A stretch of DNA of 5,517 nt from Pseudomonadota bacterium (lineage in GTDB: Bacteria; Pseudomonadota; Gammaproteobacteria; Steroidobacterales; Steroidobacteraceae). Below are positions 1-5,400 of the stretch, one piece after another. Position numbers and translations under genes: made by a program. The stretch spans positions 1-5,517 of the forward strand of contig JAJYTX010000230.1 in assembly GCA_021792815.1 (NCBI GenBank), read 5' to 3'. Within the stretch, counting starts at the first letter, position 1, and every line of letters begins with the position of its first letter. The notes beneath the pieces were generated by a model, which made no database searches, was not told where the DNA came from, and saw nothing but the letters and a program-made list of their open reading frames with translations.

Positions 1-268
1 CCTCGGCGCGGGCCGCGAGGATGTCGCGATGGAAGCGCCATTCGCTCGAGGGTCGGCAGCGCCCGTACCAGCGCCCGTCGAAGCTCACGAGCGGAATGTC
101 CTCGGGCGCGAGCGCCTCGTAGGCGAGCCCGGTGGGACTGACGAGAAAGCCCGGCGCATGCCGCAGGCTGACATTGCCCGAGGTGCCGTGGCTGAGTCCG
201 AGGCGTGCGAGCTCCCGGCAGGCGCCGATCAGCGCCGCACGCGCCTCGCCGAGCGCCACCGCGCTCAC
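1..268 (-). CDS. class II aldolase/adducin family protein, FucA-like (N-terminal part, runs off the window)
   Basis: Only the first 89 codons are visible; the gene continues past base 1. The family comprises zinc-dependent aldolases and dehydratases acting on phosphorylated ketoses. Residues 24-36 (GLSHGTSGNVSLR) form the phosphate-binding loop, residues 44-47 (SPTG) form the second phosphate contact, and PSSEWRFH (73-80) carries Glu76, which matches the catalytic Glu73 of E. coli L-fuculose-1-phosphate aldolase. The zinc-binding histidines would lie outside the window. The GTG start at 268 overlaps the mtnA stop (GTGA), so the two genes are surely co-transcribed and translationally coupled. 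Next to mtnA, one expects either methylthioribulose-1-phosphate dehydratase (MtnB) or the Ald2/FucA-type aldolase that splits 5-methylthioribulose or 5-deoxyribulose 1-phosphate into DHAP and an aldehyde. The SSEW sequence and the close match to FucA favour the aldolase; MtnB usually has an SAET-type motif here. Family assignment is firm, substrate is inferred. Confidence 0.88.
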   Translation of the reverse strand, partial: MSAVALGEARAALIGACRELARLGLSHGTSGNVSLRHAPGFLVSPTGLAYEALAPEDIPLVSFDGRWYGRCRPSSEWRFHRDILAARAE

Positions 269-1350
269 GCGCCGTGCTCCGGATAGAGCCCGCGCAGGCC
301 CGCGCGGCTCGCCGCGCACACGCCCCGCTCGGTGATCAGGCCCGTCACGAGCCTGCCCGGGGTGACATCGAAGGCGAGGTTCAGCGCCGGGCTGCCCTCG
401 GGCACGACGCGCACGCGCTGCACGCGGCCGTCGGCGGCGCGGCCGCTGAGGTGGGTGACCTCTTCGGCCGAGCGCTCCTCGATCTCGATCTGCCGGCCGT
501 CCTCGAGGCTCCAGTCGAGGGTGCTCGCCGGCAGCGCCGCGTAGAACGGCACGCCGTTGTCCCGGGCCGCGAGCGCCTTGAGGTAGGTGCCGACCTTGTT
601 GCACACATCACCGGCGGCCGTGGTCCGATCACTGCCGACGATGACCAGATCCACCCGGCCGTGCTGCATCAGGTGCCCGCCGAGGTTGTCGACGATCACG
701 GTGTGCGGCACCCCGTGCGCCCCCAGCTCGAACGCGGTGAGCGAAGCGCCCTGGTTGCGCGGCCGGGTCTCATCCACCCACACGTGCACCTCGATCCCGG
801 CATCGTGCGCCTGGTAGATCGGCGCGAGCGCCGTCCCCCAGTCGACGCACGCGAGCCAGCCGGCATTGCAGTGCGTCAGGATGTTCACCCGGCGGCGCAG
901 CCGGGCCGCGGCACTGCGGATGAGCTCGCAGCCGTGGACGCCGATGGCCTGGCACTGCGCGACGTCGTCCTCGCAGATCCGCCCGGCCTGCGCGAAGGCC
1001 GCCGCCGCCCGCTCGCCGACCGGCAGCGGCGCGATCACCTGGCGCACCCGGGCGAGCGCCCAGGCGAGATTGACCGCCGTCGGGCGCGTCGCCTGCAGGA
1101 TGCGCGCGGCGGCTTCGATGCGTCGATCGGAGGCGTCCTCGCGCAACGCGAGCGCCAGGCCGTAGGCGGCGGTGGCGCCGATGAGCGGCGCGCCGCGCAC
1201 CACCATCGTCTGGATGGCATGCGCGGCGTCCTCGAGCGTATGCAGGTCGAGGGTGTGGAACTCGAAGGGCAGGCGTGACTGGTCGATGACGCGCACCGCG
1301 CCGCTCTCGAGCGGCCAGAGGGTGCGATAGGGGGTTCCGGAGATTTTCAT
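265..1350 (-). CDS. mtnA: S-methyl-5-thioribose-1-phosphate isomerase
   Basis: This cytoplasmic enzyme converts the aldose 5-methylthioribose 1-phosphate (and in some bacteria 5-deoxyribose 1-phosphate) to the matching ribulose 1-phosphate, recycling by-products of S-adenosylmethionine use. The 361-residue product has the family's usual length. Visible signatures are VVRGAPLIGATAAYGLALAL (50-69), THCNAGWLA (159-167) with catalytic Cys161, DETRPRNQGASLTAFELG (193-210), and GSDRTTAAGDVCNKVGTY (239-256) with catalytic Asp241. The family belongs to the eIF2B-like fold, but both catalytic residues are kept, so this is the isomerase rather than an eIF2B-like regulator. The ATG at 1350 is chosen because the family begins close to this point; there is no Shine-Dalgarno sequence, and a TACAAT box lies only 7 bases upstream. 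Its stop overlaps the start of the aldolase gene downstream. The kinase, nucleosidase or phosphorylase that would supply its substrate is not in the window. Confidence 0.96.
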   Translation of the reverse strand: MKISGTPYRTLWPLESGAVRVIDQSRLPFEFHTLDLHTLEDAAHAIQTMVVRGAPLIGATAAYGLALALREDASDRRIEAAARILQATRPTAVNLAWALARVRQVIAPLPVGERAAAAFAQAGRICEDDVAQCQAIGVHGCELIRSAAARLRRRVNILTHCNAGWLACVDWGTALAPIYQAHDAGIEVHVWVDETRPRNQGASLTAFELGAHGVPHTVIVDNLGGHLMQHGRVDLVIVGSDRTTAAGDVCNKVGTYLKALAARDNGVPFYAALPASTLDWSLEDGRQIEIEERSAEEVTHLSGRAADGRVQRVRVVPEGSPALNLAFDVTPGRLVTGLITERGVCAASRAGLRGLYPEHGA

Positions 1351-1357
1351 GGCGCGG

Positions 1358-1363
1358 ATTGTA
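1358..1363 (-). promoter_or_regulatory. putative -10 box of mtnA, leaderless spacing
   Basis: TACAAT on the minus strand matches the sigma-70 -10 consensus at five of six positions and ends 7 bases before the mtnA ATG. Transcription would then start at or within a base or two of the A of the ATG, giving a leaderless message. This agrees with the absence of a Shine-Dalgarno sequence in the intervening CCGCGCC. No convincing -35 box is seen at 16-18 bases further upstream. Confidence 0.5.
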
Positions 1364-1396
1364 GTCCGGGCGCGGCGCGGAAAGCGCGCCGGAGCG

Positions 1397-1410
1397 TCCG
1401 GCCGGCCGGA
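1397..1410. repeat. 14-base perfect palindrome between divergent mtnA and ABC genes
   Basis: TCCGGCCGGCCGGA is its own reverse complement and lies between the two divergent candidate promoters (mtnA -10 at 1358-1363, ABC -10 at 1434-1439). It could be a shared operator. It is made only of GGCC/CCGG units, which arise easily in high-GC DNA, so a regulatory role is a guess. Confidence 0.25.
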
Positions 1411-1430
1411 TCGTCGGCCCCGGGGCGTTT

Positions 1431-1439
1431 TGATACCCT
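1431..1439 (+). promoter_or_regulatory. putative extended -10 promoter of the ABC operon
   Basis: TGA-TACCCT fits the extended -10 pattern TGnTAnnnT, and lies in the most A/T-rich patch of an otherwise very GC-rich divergent region. Transcription would start near 1446 and leave a leader of about 37 bases before the ATG at 1483. There is no good -35 box, as is common for extended -10 promoters. Confidence 0.35.
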
Positions 1440-1482
1440 AGCTGCTTCGCCGCCGAGCGTGCGCGGCGCGCAGAACACCCCC

Positions 1483-2277
1483 ATGGACATGATCGTCGTC
1501 AGGAACCTTACGCGCCGGTTCGGCGAGTTCGTCGCCGTCGACGACATTTCCTTCGAGGTGGCCGCCGGGGAGATCTTCGCGTTCCTCGGACCCAATGGCG
1601 CGGGCAAGACCACCACCATCAAGATCCTGACCACGCTGCTGCCGCCTACCCGCGGCACGGTGCGCATCGATGGCCTCGATCCGACACGCGAGCCGAGCCG
1701 GGTGCGCCAGCGCTTCGGCATCGTCTTCCAGGACCCGAGCCTCGACCAGAATCTCTCGGGCTGGGAAAACCTCGACCTGCACGGCGCGCTGTATCACGTG
1801 CCGCGCAGGGAGCGCCGCGAGCGCATGCAGCGGCTGCTCGAGCTGTTCGGGCTGTGGGAGCGGCGCGATACGCTCGTCAAACAGTACTCCGGTGGCATGA
1901 TGCGTCGCCTCGAGATCGTCCGCGGCCTGCTGCACACGCCGCGGATCCTGTTCCTCGATGAGCCGACGCTCGGCCTCGACCCGCAGAGCCGCAACCAGCT
2001 CTGGACCCATGTGAAGGCGCTGAACCGCGAGGAGGGCGTGACGGTGTTCCTCACCACCCATTACCTGGACGAGGCCGACCGGGTCGCGCAGCGCATCGCG
2101 GTGATCGACCACGGCCGGATCGTGGCGCTCGGGTCGTCCCAGGAGTTGAAGAGCCGCACCGGCACGGCCTCGCTCGAAGAGGCGTTCCTCGCGCTCACCG
2201 GCACGGAGATCCGCGAAGAGAGCGCCGGTGCCACCGACCGCATGCGCACCATGGCGCGTGCCTGGCGCGGCCGATGA
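1483..2277 (+). CDS. ABC transporter ATP-binding protein, DrrA-type (ABC-2 exporter)
   Basis: This is the ATPase subunit of a two-gene exporter, presumed to sit on the inner face of the cytoplasmic membrane and drive the permease encoded immediately downstream. Counting from the ATG at 1483 (264 residues), all nucleotide-binding motifs are intact: Walker A GPNGAGKT (36-43), Q-loop Gln83 in VFQDPSLD, signature YSGGMMRR (135-142), Walker B ILFLDEPT (155-162) with catalytic Glu160, D-loop GLDP (164-167) and switch His193 in TTHYLDEAD. The tail (SLEEAFLALTG, 230-240) is typical of the DrrA/CcmA-like group. A GTG at 1459 would add eight residues, but family members usually begin near the chosen ATG; neither start has a clear Shine-Dalgarno sequence. 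The substrate cannot be read from the sequence; drugs, lipids, polysaccharides and haem-related cargo are all known for this family. Confidence 0.95.
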   Translation: MDMIVVRNLTRRFGEFVAVDDISFEVAAGEIFAFLGPNGAGKTTTIKILTTLLPPTRGTVRIDGLDPTREPSRVRQRFGIVFQDPSLDQNLSGWENLDLHGALYHVPRRERRERMQRLLELFGLWERRDTLVKQYSGGMMRRLEIVRGLLHTPRILFLDEPTLGLDPQSRNQLWTHVKALNREEGVTVFLTTHYLDEADRVAQRIAVIDHGRIVALGSSQELKSRTGTASLEEAFLALTGTEIREESAGATDRMRTMARAWRGR

Positions 2278-2281
2278 GGAG
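2276..2281 (+). promoter_or_regulatory. ribosome-binding site of the permease, overlapping the ATPase stop codon
   Basis: GAGGAG lies 7 bases before the GTG at 2289, ideal Shine-Dalgarno spacing, and fixes that GTG as the permease start. Its first two bases belong to the TGA stop of the ATPase gene, so ribosomes ending on the ATPase finish on the site used to start the permease. This is the only strong Shine-Dalgarno sequence noticed in the window. Confidence 0.85.
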
Positions 2282-2288
2282 TTGACTC

Positions 2289-3035
2289 GTGGAAGCGATC
2301 TACGTCCTGTGGCTGCGCGAGCTGAAGCGCTATACGCGCTCCCGGGCCCAGATCGCCGCCTCGCTCGGCCAGCCCCTGCTGTACCTGCTCGCCCTGGGCT
2401 ACGGCCTCTCGCCGGTGTTCCGCCGCAGCGGCGAAGGCAGTTACCTGCAGTTCATCGCGCCCGGTGTGATCGCGATGACGGTGCTGTTCTCCTCGCTGTT
2501 CTCCGGGATCCAGCTCATCTGGGACCGCCAGTTCGGATTCCTCAAGGAAACCCTGGTGGCGCCCGTGCCGCGGCTCTCCATCATGATCGGGCGGACCTGC
2601 GGGGCGGCGACCACCGCGCTCATTCAGGGGCTGCTGGTGGCGCTCGTGAGCGTGATCGCCGGCTTCCGCCCGGTGAGCGGGCTCGGCGTGCCGCTCGCCT
2701 TCGTATTCCTGGTCCTGATCGCCGTGACGTTCACCGCGGTCGGCACCACGGTCGGATCGACGCTGCGCGACATGCAGGGCTTTCAGATGGTGATGAACTT
2801 CCTGGTGTTGCCGATTTTCTTCCTCTCCGGGGCGTTGTATCCGCTCGATCACCTGCCGGTCTTCCTCACGGTCCTCACCGCCCTCGACCCACTGACCTAC
2901 GGGGTCGACGGGCTGCGCGGCGCGCTGATCGCGCGGCTGCATTTCGGCTGGACGATCGACCTCGCCGTGATGGGTGGGCTCGCCGTCGCCGTCACCGTCG
3001 TGGGCGCCTGGCGGTTCTCGCGGATCGAGATCTGA
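2289..3035 (+). CDS. ABC-2 type transporter permease, DrrB-like
   Basis: This is the membrane subunit of the exporter, partner of the ATPase that ends 11 bases upstream. The 248-residue protein has the usual length for the ABC2_membrane family. Hydrophobic segments at about 24-42, 54-74, 104-125, 134-155, 166-186 and 224-241 fit six transmembrane helices. The amphipathic N-terminus (residues 5-20, rich in Arg/Lys) would be the elbow helix before the first membrane span. ETLVAPVPR (87-95), in the cytoplasmic loop after the second helix, is the family hallmark at the interface with the ATPase. PIFFLSGALYPLDHLP (175-190) matches the common FLSG-x-x-YP sequence near helix five. The GTG start is supported by the well-placed GAGGAG. 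The pair probably works as a dimer of each subunit. No accessory membrane-fusion or outer-membrane gene is nearby, so the cargo remains unknown. Confidence 0.94.
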   Translation: MEAIYVLWLRELKRYTRSRAQIAASLGQPLLYLLALGYGLSPVFRRSGEGSYLQFIAPGVIAMTVLFSSLFSGIQLIWDRQFGFLKETLVAPVPRLSIMIGRTCGAATTALIQGLLVALVSVIAGFRPVSGLGVPLAFVFLVLIAVTFTAVGTTVGSTLRDMQGFQMVMNFLVLPIFFLSGALYPLDHLPVFLTVLTALDPLTYGVDGLRGALIARLHFGWTIDLAVMGGLAVAVTVVGAWRFSRIEI

Positions 3036-3041
3036 GCGGGA

Positions 3042-3061
3042 GCGTCGCCGCGAGGCGGCGC
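3042..3061 (+). terminator. GC-rich stem-loop just after the permease stop
   Basis: An 8-bp stem (3042-3049 with 3054-3061, one G-U pair) closes a GCGA loop of the stable GNRA type, starting 6 bases after the permease stop. A second small hairpin (CTCCC/GGGAG, 3065-3077) follows. Neither is followed by a run of T, so this is not a classical intrinsic terminator. It may protect the 3' end of the ABC message or assist Rho-dependent ending. Confidence 0.35.
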
Positions 3062-3089
3062 GGCCTCCCGGCGGGAGCGGCGCATCGGA

Positions 3090-3095
3090 TAGACT
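3090..3095 (+). promoter_or_regulatory. weak candidate -10 box for the NUDIX gene
   Basis: TAGACT matches the -10 consensus at four of six positions and would place the transcript start about 24 bases before the ATG at 3127. No -35 box is recognisable, and the leader lacks a Shine-Dalgarno sequence, so read-through from the ABC operon is an alternative. Confidence 0.28.
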
Positions 3096-3126
3096 GCCCT
3101 TCCCGCCCGGATCGGCGCCACAAAAC

Positions 3127-3633
3127 ATGACCCGCAAACAGAGCGCAGGCCTGCTCCTCTACCGGGAAGCCGCCGGAGCACTCGAGGTGCTCCTGGTGCA
3201 TCCCGGCGGGCCCCTGTGGGCGGGGCGCGACGCGGGCGCCTGGTCGATCCCGAAGGGGGAATTCACCGCTGCGGAGGCGCCACTGCAGGCCGCCCTGCGC
3301 GAGTTCGAGGAGGAAACCGGCGCCGCGCCGCCCGCGGGAGAGCCGCTGCCGCTCGAGCCGGTGCGCCAGCCGAGCGGCAAGATCGTGCACGCCTGGGCGC
3401 TGCGCGGCGAGTTTGAGGTCGCGGCCCTGAAGAGCAACCTGTTTTCCATGGAATGGCCGCCGAAGTCCGGTCGGCGCCAGGCCTTCCCGGAGGTCGACCG
3501 GGCGGCGTGGCTGACGCTCGATATCGCGCGGCGAAAGATCTTCGCCGGCCAGCTCCCGCTGCTCGATCAGCTCGAGGCGCGCCTCGCGCGATCGGCCGCC
3601 GCGAAAACCCCTTCGGGGGCCGCGGGGCGATGA
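3127..3633 (+). CDS. NUDIX hydrolase (predicted NTP pyrophosphohydrolase type)
   Basis: NUDIX enzymes cut a nucleoside diphosphate linked to another group, using divalent metal, in the cytoplasm. The 168-residue protein carries a complete NUDIX box at residues 44-66, reading G-x5-E-x7-REF-E-EE-T-GA (pattern GX5EX7REUXEEXGU), with the metal-binding glutamates present. The N-terminal strand SAGLLLYR (6-13), WSIPKGE (39-45) and the C-terminal EWPPKSGRRQAFPEVDRAAW (109-128) resemble the small stand-alone group described as predicted NTP pyrophosphohydrolases. Its substrate is not known, and it should not be called MutT or RppH on this evidence. The ATG at 3127 is chosen because the fold starts a few residues later; upstream extension would run into the permease gene. 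It lies 91 bases after the permease on the same strand, behind hairpins, so it is probably a separate unit. Confidence 0.92.
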   Translation: MTRKQSAGLLLYREAAGALEVLLVHPGGPLWAGRDAGAWSIPKGEFTAAEAPLQAALREFEEETGAAPPAGEPLPLEPVRQPSGKIVHAWALRGEFEVAALKSNLFSMEWPPKSGRRQAFPEVDRAAWLTLDIARRKIFAGQLPLLDQLEARLARSAAAKTPSGAAGR

Positions 3634-3908
3634 CGGGCCCGAACCGCTGATTTGAGGCGCCGCTGGGTGATGTCTGCACCGGAGGGCCGGCCGCAGTCTG
3701 TCCATCGTGCCGGGTGTTCACACCCCGCAACGTCGGACGTCATGCGCGGCGACCCGGGCGAAATCGCCGGCGCAAGCGCTCGGCTTGGGCTGCGGATCGC
3801 CCTGGCGAGGCTCGGGGCCGTAGAGCCGAGCGCAATGTGCAACACCCAAAAGGTTGTTCCGCGAAGTGCGCAACCCAGCGCGCCAGACCGAGCCGCTCGA
3901 ATGAGCGT

Positions 3909-3930
3909 AGTACCCTTTAATCAGGGTACT
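3909..3930. promoter_or_regulatory. perfect inverted repeat, candidate operator of the Fic gene
   Basis: Arms AGTACCCT and AGGGTACT are exact reverse complements separated by TTAATC. The repeat lies 20 bases before the Fic GTG and covers the place where a -35 box would be (3916-3921, TTTAAT), just ahead of the -10-like TATGGT at 3939-3944. A dimeric repressor bound here would block transcription. The C-terminal winged-helix region of the Fic protein is an obvious candidate binder, but this is inference. It could also form a short hairpin in RNA, although no T-run follows. Confidence 0.55.
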
Positions 3931-3938
3931 GATAAGCG

Positions 3939-3944
3939 TATGGT
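3939..3944 (+). promoter_or_regulatory. putative -10 box of the Fic gene, leaderless spacing
   Basis: TATGGT (four of six consensus positions) ends 6 bases before the GTG at 3951, with TTTAAT 17 bases upstream as a poor -35. If used, transcription would start at the start codon itself, in keeping with the missing Shine-Dalgarno sequence. Confidence 0.38.
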
Positions 3945-3950
3945 TCACAC

Positions 3951-5003
3951 GTGAAGACTTTGCTCACGCTTGCAGGCGGCCGGTCCGCGATCCCTGCCGC
4001 GACCGCATGGTATCTCGACTCCCTGGCTGAATTCCGCGGCAAACAGGCACTCTACACCCGGCAGTCACCGCAGACGCTCCGGGTACTGCGAGCCCACGCC
4101 CTCATCGAAAGCGCTGTCTCGTCCAACCGAATCGAGGGCGTGACCGTCGCGCCATCGCGGCTGCAGAGCGTGCTCGTTGCCTCAAAGCCTCTGTTCCAGG
4201 ACCGAAACGAGGAAGAGGTCCGAGGCTACCAGAACGCACTGAAATGGATACACGAACATCCCACACAAATTCCGCTCAATGAGGCGACGCTGAAACACTT
4301 GCACGCCACGGCGCGCGGGCAGATCTGGGACGCAGGCGAGTACAAGGAGAAGGACGGCGACATCATCGAGCGCTCCGCAGAGGGTCAGGAGCGAGTCCGT
4401 TTCAGGCCAACCTCTGCCCGGGACACTCCAGCCGCCATGGAAAGATTGATTGCGGTATGGAACGAATGTCACGAGGAAAGGTGGGCCCCTCCGGCGCTTG
4501 CCCTGGCTGCATTTAACCTCGATTTCCTGTGCATTCATCCGTTCAGAGACGGCAACGGCCGCGTATCCCGGCTGGCGCTGCTGTTGCAAACCTACGGCGC
4601 CGGCATGGAAGTCGGCCGCTATATCAGTCTCGAGCGGCTCATCGAGGAGAACAAGGAGCGTTACTATCAAACGCTGGAGCAATGCTCGATCGGCTGGCAC
4701 GAAGGCAAGCACGACCCCTGGCCATTCATCAACTACCTACTCTCCATCCTGAAACTTGCCTACCAGGAGTTTGTGGAGCGACTCGGTCAAGTGGCGCAGC
4801 CGAAGGGCGCCAAGGCGGAATTGATCCGCAACGCCGTCGATCGACGCCAGGGCGAATTCCGATTGAGCGACATCGAGCAGGATTGCCCAGCCGTCGGTCG
4901 CGAGTGGATTCGAGCGGTATTGGCTGATATGAAAAAAGCAGGCGAACTGCAATGCAGCGGTCGAGGCGTGGGTGCCCGCTGGAAGCGACTGCGCGAGCAC
5001 TGA
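3951..5003 (+). CDS. Fic family protein (probable AMP-transferase, self-inhibited class II, with C-terminal winged helix)
   Basis: Fic enzymes usually transfer AMP from ATP to hydroxyl groups of target proteins. The 350-residue product has three parts. The N-terminal region (about 1-105) contains SNRIEG (58-63), matching the inhibitory motif [ST]xxxE[GN], with Glu62 expected to block ATP binding; its position before the core makes this class II. The Fic core carries the complete active site HPFRDGNGRVSR (196-207), with catalytic His196 and Asp200, plus a target-positioning flap around 129-156. The C-terminus (about 286-347) looks like a winged helix. Length and order resemble Shewanella SoFic. 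GTG at 3951 is the only start available, because an in-frame stop lies at 3933. No separate antitoxin is needed or seen. More A/T than upstream genes (31/60 G+C at 4201-4260 against 41/60 at 2521-2580) suggests transfer. The target is unknown. Confidence 0.94.
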   Translation: MKTLLTLAGGRSAIPAATAWYLDSLAEFRGKQALYTRQSPQTLRVLRAHALIESAVSSNRIEGVTVAPSRLQSVLVASKPLFQDRNEEEVRGYQNALKWIHEHPTQIPLNEATLKHLHATARGQIWDAGEYKEKDGDIIERSAEGQERVRFRPTSARDTPAAMERLIAVWNECHEERWAPPALALAAFNLDFLCIHPFRDGNGRVSRLALLLQTYGAGMEVGRYISLERLIEENKERYYQTLEQCSIGWHEGKHDPWPFINYLLSILKLAYQEFVERLGQVAQPKGAKAELIRNAVDRRQGEFRLSDIEQDCPAVGREWIRAVLADMKKAGELQCSGRGVGARWKRLREH

Positions 5004-5240
5004 TCGCCAAGCGTCACGCAGTTGGGTCTTCCCGAGACTCATTGCGCGATGGCCGGGAAACACATCCATGGCAGGAGTCTGATCGGCCACAGCTCCTCCA
5101 TCCGTCAGGCGGGAATCAGAGCCGCTGATCGTATCCGCTCTGGGCATCCCGATCGCACGCGTCGACCCGTGATCAAGCATCCCGCCCCGAAGTACCCGCC
5201 GGGGTTGCGCCCCTCAATAAACGTAGCTACGATAAATCCT
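5004..5240. other. gap between the Fic gene and brnT remnant, no gene recognised
   Basis: No open frame here encodes anything I recognise on either strand. A possible weak stem-loop (CCAAGCG/CGC-AG-TTGG, 5007-5024) and an adjacent one (GGGTCT/AGACTC, 5024-5040) follow the Fic stop and could end its transcript, but both lack a T-run. The segment may be the residue of lost genes. Confidence 0.45.
5205..5233 (+). promoter_or_regulatory. putative promoter of brnT with palindrome over the -10 box
   Basis: TTGCGC (5205-5210) and TACGAT (5228-5233) are separated by exactly 17 bases. The -10 box ends 7 bases before the GTG at 5241, so the transcript would be leaderless. A perfect 10-base palindrome, CGTAGCTACG (5222-5231), overlaps the -10 box, where a repressor such as a BrnA antitoxin would be expected to act. 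BrnTA modules are known to be self-regulated by BrnA; that this exact site is the operator is inferred. Confidence 0.5.
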
Positions 5241-5400
5241 GTGCGAATCACCTTCGACCCTGCCAAGCGGGAGCGGGCCCTGCGCGAGCGAGGCCTCGAT
5301 TTCCGGCAGGCGAAGAAGGTTTTCGACGGCCCTCACCCGGCCCGATGATCGGCTGGACTACGGAGAGTTGCGGTACATCAGCGCCGGGAAGCTAAACTGA
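5241..5400 (+). pseudogene. brnT: BrnT family toxin, frameshifted and truncated
   Basis: BrnT is a RelE-fold ribonuclease toxin of type II toxin-antitoxin modules. From the GTG at 5241, the first 31 residues (start VRITFDPAKR, then ALRERGLDFRQAKKVFDGP) match the N-terminus of the family. The frame then stops at 5346-5348 after 35 residues. In the next frame (bases with codon start at 5332) the family sequence resumes as LTRPDDRLDYGELRYISAG (5332-5388), showing a net frame change near 5331. That frame also ends early, at 5398-5400 after GKLN, just where intact proteins enter the conserved VVVVWT strand. Two independent disruptions argue for decay rather than programmed frameshifting or one sequencing error. 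Intact members have about 90-100 residues. No BrnA gene is visible in the remaining 117 bases. Promoter elements are well preserved, so the loss may be recent. Confidence 0.82.

Larger units (their letters stand above)
3634..3950. other. intergenic region without a recognisable gene, upstream of the Fic gene
   Basis: About 317 bases separate the NUDIX stop from the Fic start. Open frames here on either strand give products of at most about 100 residues that resemble nothing I know. Small inverted repeats are scattered through it: GGGTGT-TC-ACACCC (3712-3725), GGCGA-AA-TCGCC (3757-3768) and CGCTC-GAAT-GAGCG (3894-3907). The last 45 bases hold the promoter/operator-like elements annotated separately. 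Base composition shifts from GC-rich at the left to more A/T at the right, so the edge of the accessory segment may lie in here. No attachment-site repeat or integrase was found. Confidence 0.6.

Noticed and set aside
205..1278. Long plus-strand open frame of 357 codons
   Set aside because: It lies opposite mtnA, is dominated by Arg, Ala and His-rich low-complexity sequence, and matches no family; it is a shadow of the GC-rich mtnA codons.
2061..3137. Long minus-strand open frame of 358 codons
   Set aside because: It is antisense to the ABC permease, with a biased composition of Arg, Glu, His and Gln typical of shadow frames.
3604..3619. CCCC-TTCG-GGGG hairpin with AAAA beside it, as a terminator
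   Set aside because: The A-run would become a T-run only on the minus strand, where no gene ends; on the plus strand it is inside the NUDIX coding end and not followed by T. Only four base pairs.
3718..3948. 76-codon minus-strand frame as a possible divergent antitoxin
   Set aside because: No recognisable DNA-binding or antitoxin sequence, no ribosome-binding site, and class II Fic proteins carry their own inhibition.
3652..3954. 100-codon plus-strand frame overlapping the Fic start by GTGA
   Set aside because: The overlap looks operon-like, but the start is TTG without a Shine-Dalgarno sequence, the protein resembles nothing, and the frame runs through the palindromic operator. Chance overlap is more likely.
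4737..5180. 147-codon minus-strand frame across the Fic 3' end and the gap
   Set aside because: Most of it is antisense to the Fic winged-helix region, and the part in the gap has no family resemblance or proper translation start.
5241..5400. Programmed frameshift producing full-length BrnT
   Set aside because: No slippery heptamer is evident at the junction, and the second frame also stops before the conserved C-terminus, so shifting would not give a complete toxin.
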